This document shows, piece by piece, positions 7,019-9,222 of a DNA stretch of 9,222 nucleotides. The notes under the pieces were generated by a model. That model worked only from the letters and a program-made list of their open reading frames with translations, was not told the origin of the DNA and searched no databases. Source of the DNA: Clostridiales bacterium. Its GTDB lineage: Bacteria > Bacillota > Clostridia > Christensenellales > CAG-314. The position numbers were made by a program, and so were the translations under genes. Positions within the stretch are counted from its first letter, which is position 1. Every line of letters begins with the position of its first letter. Location: positions 1 through 9,222 of the forward strand of contig SFEB01000044.1 in assembly GCA_004558105.1 (NCBI GenBank), read 5' to 3'.

Positions 7019-7202
7019 GTTTCGTATTTTTCGTGATAGAAGTAATTTATCATTCGTACGTGACGTTCGTTTGGGTTGATAATTCTTATTGCTTATTAAA
7101 AATAGTTTTTACGTCGGCGCAATAGTTATTTCGGTTTTTCCCCCGAAGCTTTCTGTCAATGCCGAACGAAAAGGAGCGTCTTTTTAAGACGAAAGTAGGG
7201 CA
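7019..7202. other. Gap without a recognisable gene
   Basis: Between the obg terminator and the recombinase module I see no gene. A 20-codon frame from ATG 7159 (MPNEKERLFKTKVGQASTGI) stops at 7219-7221, inside the tRNA-like sequence; it has no ribosome binding site. A small perfect hairpin CGTCTT (7177-7182) with AAGACG (7186-7191) lies in it. Confidence 0.4.
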
Positions 7203-7222
7203 GGCGTCCACGGGGATTTGAA
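7203..7222 (-). other. tRNA T-arm-like 3' sequence at the left edge of the recombinase module
   Basis: Read on the minus strand this gives the T-loop TTCAAAT (7222-7216), then CCCCG and TGGACGC, the right lengths for the 3' half of a T-stem and an acceptor stem. The bases upstream on that strand (CACGG) pair only in part with CCCCG, no CCA follows, and there is no tRNA 5' half. Either it is the 3' remnant of a tRNA broken by recombination, or a recombinase site resembling a tRNA T-arm, or chance: CACGG and CCGTG also form a simple palindrome (7209-7227). Confidence 0.3.
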
Positions 7223-7270
7223 CCGTGATAAATTTTTCTTAAAAATCTCACGAATCGTAGCATTTTTCAC

Positions 7271-7299
7271 TGGATATCTTCTCAAAACAATGGTATTAT
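7271..7299 (+). promoter_or_regulatory. Promoter of the recombinase operon
   Basis: TGGATA (7271-7276) and TATTAT (7294-7299) are 17 bases apart, and TGG directly before the -10 gives an extended element. Transcription would start near 7306, just before the strong Shine-Dalgarno AAAGGAGG (7311-7318). Confidence 0.5.
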
Positions 7300-7329
7300 G
7301 CTGAATTGCAAAAGGAGGCGGAAAGTACT

Positions 7330-7482
7330 ATGGGGCAAGAAGATTTGCAACTACTTATAAAAGGAATCGTGTTCTCTCTGCGACAACAAAAATTGCTGAC
7401 GAAGGCAGAGTCCGAATTTGTATTGAAAATTATTGAACGAAAGTACCCACGGCCAAGAATTACGAGGGAAGACAATGAGTAG
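7330..7482 (+). CDS. 50-residue protein coupled to the serine recombinase
   Basis: A small protein starting MGQEDLQLLIKGIVFSLRQQ, with AAAGGAGG 11 bases before the ATG. Residues 5-38 look like two helices split by LLTKAESEF, resembling the short SHOCT-like proteins that often sit before large serine recombinases in clostridial elements (family memory, not a search). The C-terminus is basic (ERKYPRPRITRE). Its last codons overlap the recombinase start by 8 bases (ATGAGTAG, 7475-7482), which suggests translational coupling. It could be a recombination directionality factor or accessory DNA-binding protein; nothing in the sequence proves this. Confidence 0.7.
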   Translation: MGQEDLQLLIKGIVFSLRQQKLLTKAESEFVLKIIERKYPRPRITREDNE

Positions 7483-9118
7483 TGAAAAAGACTATTCGGT
7501 ATTGCCTGAGGTAACCATAATCCAAGAATCGGCGAAAATAGAATCGGAGGAGCATAAGCCGAAAAAACTTCGAGTTTGCGCCTATGCGCGGGTTTCAACG
7601 GAAAAAGAGGAGCAAGAATACAGTTTCGAAAATCAAAGAGACTACTACATGGATTATATCTCGAAACGATCCGATTGGGAGTTTGTCGGTATATATTCTG
7701 ACTTCGGGTTGAGTGGGAAAAACAAAAAGCGTCCACAGTTTATCAAAATGATAGATGATTGCCATGCTGGGAAAATAGACAGAATCATTACAAAATCTAT
7801 AAGTAGGTTCGCGCGTAACACAATTGATTGCATTCAAACTGTTAGAGATTTAAGGGAAAAAGGTATCGGCGTATATTTTGAGAGAGAAGGGATTGATTCG
7901 CTTTCTCCGCAGAGTGCTCTCGTCTTATCAATTATGGCAATAGTAGCCGAGGAAGAGAGCAGAAGCATTTCCAACAACATCAAATGGGCTATTCAAAAAC
8001 AGTTTGCTCAAGGCCATTATTTAATACATACAAAACACTTTCTCGGCTATTCAAGAGAAGAAGATAACCGAATTATTATAATTCCCAAACAGGCTTTGGC
8101 TGTACGGAGTATATACCAGTTATACTTGGACGGAAAAAGCATTCACCAAATTGCCTTGGAAATGGAACTAAGGGAGATAGAATCGCCGGAGGGAAATAAA
8201 AACTGGGGAGATAGCACAATTTTATCTATATTAAAGAACGAGAAGTATAAGGGCGATTGCTTGTTGCAAAAAACTTATTCCCCGGATTTCTTGGCTTCCA
8301 AACGATATAAAAACACAGGACAACTTCGCAGTTATTACGTAAAAAGTCACCATGCGCCAATTATATCATCAGCAATGTTTGATGAGGTTCAAAATGAGAT
8401 GCAACGTAGAAAAGACTTGCGAACTGGTTCGAAAGCGTATCCAAGTAAATATAGCGGGAAGAGTTGCTTAAGCGGATTGCTTATATGCGGACAGTGTGGT
8501 GGTGTAATGCGTCGACATGTTCAATACCGTAAAGGTGGTGGCATCGGATATTGGGTTTGCCAAAGACATGACCAAGGCAGTTGTTCTATGATGCAAATAA
8601 AAGAAAAAGTGATAATCGATGGGCTTCAAATGGTTATACGACAGATATTGTTTCAAAAAGAGCCGTTGTACACAGAGATGACGGATACGATTATCAATTC
8701 TGCAAGGAAAGCACACAAGAGTAGCATAAAAAGTGTAAATGCAAAAATCAAAAGGGTTCAAAGAAAAATACAACAAATAAAAGACGATTATATAGAAGAT
8801 GCGATTACGTATGAGGAATATTGCCACTTATCTCGTCAATTTATACATACTGAGCCATTCCTTGAATTGGAAAGAGAGGAAATGATACAAGAAAATAAAT
8901 GTCTTGCACCAATTGAGCAACGAATAGAAGAAATATCTCAAAGGTTGAAGTTGCAAACGCTGTATGAACACTTCAACGAAGACTTAGTGCGTTATATCGT
9001 GGACGAAATAGAACTTGTAACAAATAAGTTGGCAATATGTCGATTGTCGAATGGTAGCGAGTACTATATGTTCTTGGATACTTGGTCCAAGGGAACGAAA
9101 CGGATAAAGGAAGAATAA
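7475..9118 (+). CDS. Large serine recombinase (resolvase, recombinase and zinc-ribbon domains)
   Basis: A site-specific recombinase of 547 residues. The N-terminal resolvase domain (about 32-175) has the nucleophile Ser41 in AYARVSTEKEEQ, the catalytic arginine motif KSISRFARNT (107-116), and EEESRSIS before the long E-helix. The recombinase domain follows (about 188-312, from HFLGYSREE). The zinc ribbon has cysteines 338 and 341 (CGQC) and 362 and 370. A coiled-coil-like region (about 412-495) and a C-terminal tail finish the protein, as expected for large serine integrases. All key parts are intact, so it is probably active. ATG at 7475 is chosen because GAGGG (7464-7468) is 6 bases upstream; the longer TTG start at 7433 has no such site. 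It forms an operon with the 50-residue ORF and ends 17 bases before the tRNA 3' remnant. Confidence 0.92.
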   Translation: MSSEKDYSVLPEVTIIQESAKIESEEHKPKKLRVCAYARVSTEKEEQEYSFENQRDYYMDYISKRSDWEFVGIYSDFGLSGKNKKRPQFIKMIDDCHAGKIDRIITKSISRFARNTIDCIQTVRDLREKGIGVYFEREGIDSLSPQSALVLSIMAIVAEEESRSISNNIKWAIQKQFAQGHYLIHTKHFLGYSREEDNRIIIIPKQALAVRSIYQLYLDGKSIHQIALEMELREIESPEGNKNWGDSTILSILKNEKYKGDCLLQKTYSPDFLASKRYKNTGQLRSYYVKSHHAPIISSAMFDEVQNEMQRRKDLRTGSKAYPSKYSGKSCLSGLLICGQCGGVMRRHVQYRKGGGIGYWVCQRHDQGSCSMMQIKEKVIIDGLQMVIRQILFQKEPLYTEMTDTIINSARKAHKSSIKSVNAKIKRVQRKIQQIKDDYIEDAITYEEYCHLSRQFIHTEPFLELEREEMIQENKCLAPIEQRIEEISQRLKLQTLYEHFNEDLVRYIVDEIELVTNKLAICRLSNGSEYYMFLDTWSKGTKRIKEE

Positions 9119-9135
9119 TGATACATTGGCAGATA

Positions 9136-9158
9136 TTCGAGTCCTATAAGTGGAGCCA
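9136..9158 (+). other. tRNA 3'-end remnant (tRNA-Asn-like) at the recombinase edge
   Basis: The 23 bases divide exactly into T-loop TTCGAGT (9136-9142), T-stem CCTAT, acceptor strand AAGTGGA, discriminator G and CCA (9156-9158). An acceptor strand ending GGA with discriminator G fits bacterial tRNA-Asn best. The five bases before the T-loop are AGATA, whereas ATAGG would be needed to pair, and no anticodon or D-arm is present: the recombinase gene ends just upstream. A terminator follows 4 bases later. I read this as a displaced chromosomal tRNA 3' end, the usual trace of integration into a tRNA gene. Confidence 0.65.
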
Positions 9159-9162
9159 AGTG

Positions 9163-9201
9163 TGATGGTCTATAAGTCTTTTCTTATAGACCATCATTTT
9201 T
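9163..9201 (+). terminator. Rho-independent terminator after the tRNA remnant
   Basis: TGATGGTCTATAAG (9163-9176) pairs perfectly with CTTATAGACCATCA (9183-9196) around TCTTTT, and five T follow. It was probably the terminator of the original tRNA gene; it now also ends the recombinase transcript. Confidence 0.9.
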
Positions 9202-9222
9202 GCATTTTTAGGGGCATTTTCG

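Larger units (their letters stand above)
7203..9158 (+). mobile_element. Putative small serine-recombinase element or element end
   Basis: The stretch between two tRNA-like 3' remnants holds only a promoter, a 50-residue ORF and a large serine recombinase. Its A-rich codon use (AGA, ATA, AAA common) differs from nth and obg. The right boundary is the better supported one, because an exact tRNA 3' end and terminator lie there without the tRNA 5' part. The left boundary is weak. It may be a minimal element, or the recombinase-bearing end left after a deletion or rearrangement. No direct repeat shared by the two edges was found by eye. Confidence 0.4.

Noticed and set aside
7159..7221. 20-codon frame MPNEKERLFKTKVGQASTGI, possibly the start of a gene cut by the recombinase element
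   Set aside because: It has no ribosome binding site, is very short, and its last part coincides with the tRNA-like sequence, so coding cannot be supported.
7296..7736. 146-codon minus-strand frame opposite the recombinase start
   Set aside because: It overlaps the catalytic domain of an intact recombinase and the small ORF; no start signal is seen.

Overview
The window looks like a chromosomal segment of a low-to-moderate G+C Bacillota, most likely an uncultured Clostridia. The evidence is Shine-Dalgarno sites of the AGGAGG type, TGn-extended -10 promoter boxes, a firmicute-like luxS, and a TIGR01977-type cysteine desulfurase beside a DUF3343 gene, a pairing known mainly from Clostridia. 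The species cannot be fixed from the sequence alone.

Left accessory part (about 1-1790). This AT-rich stretch holds a 43-residue ORF of the kind that precedes integrase genes in clostridial mobile elements, a run of tiny or frameshifted ORFs (390-663), and a 207-residue sigma-70-like helix-turn-helix protein on the minus strand with its own terminator. Upstream of that gene lies a long imperfect inverted repeat (about 1383-1697). I read the part as a decayed mobile element; no intact integrase is present.

Chromosomal core (1793-7018). In order: a complete tRNA-Leu(UAA) with strong promoter and terminator; luxS on the same strand just upstream of it; a membrane-anchored SPOR-domain protein; a bidirectional terminator; a PLP cysteine desulfurase family protein divergent from a small DUF3343 protein (putative Se/S handling); and nth (endonuclease III) followed closely by obg, ending in a terminator.

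Right accessory part (about 7203-9158). A 50-residue ORF overlaps a 547-residue large serine recombinase, preceded by its own promoter. The right edge carries the exact 3' end (T-loop to CCA) of a tRNA, most like tRNA-Asn, followed by a terminator, but the 5' part of that tRNA is missing. The left edge carries a weaker tRNA-T-arm-like sequence on the opposite strand. This suggests a small recombinase element, or the end of a larger one, inserted at a tRNA gene. No CRISPR array, toxin-antitoxin pair, restriction system or known defence operon is visible. The most interesting signals are the tRNA 3' remnants flanking the recombinase module, the long inverted repeat beside the sigma-like gene, and the desulfurase/DUF3343 divergent pair with a palindrome between the genes.
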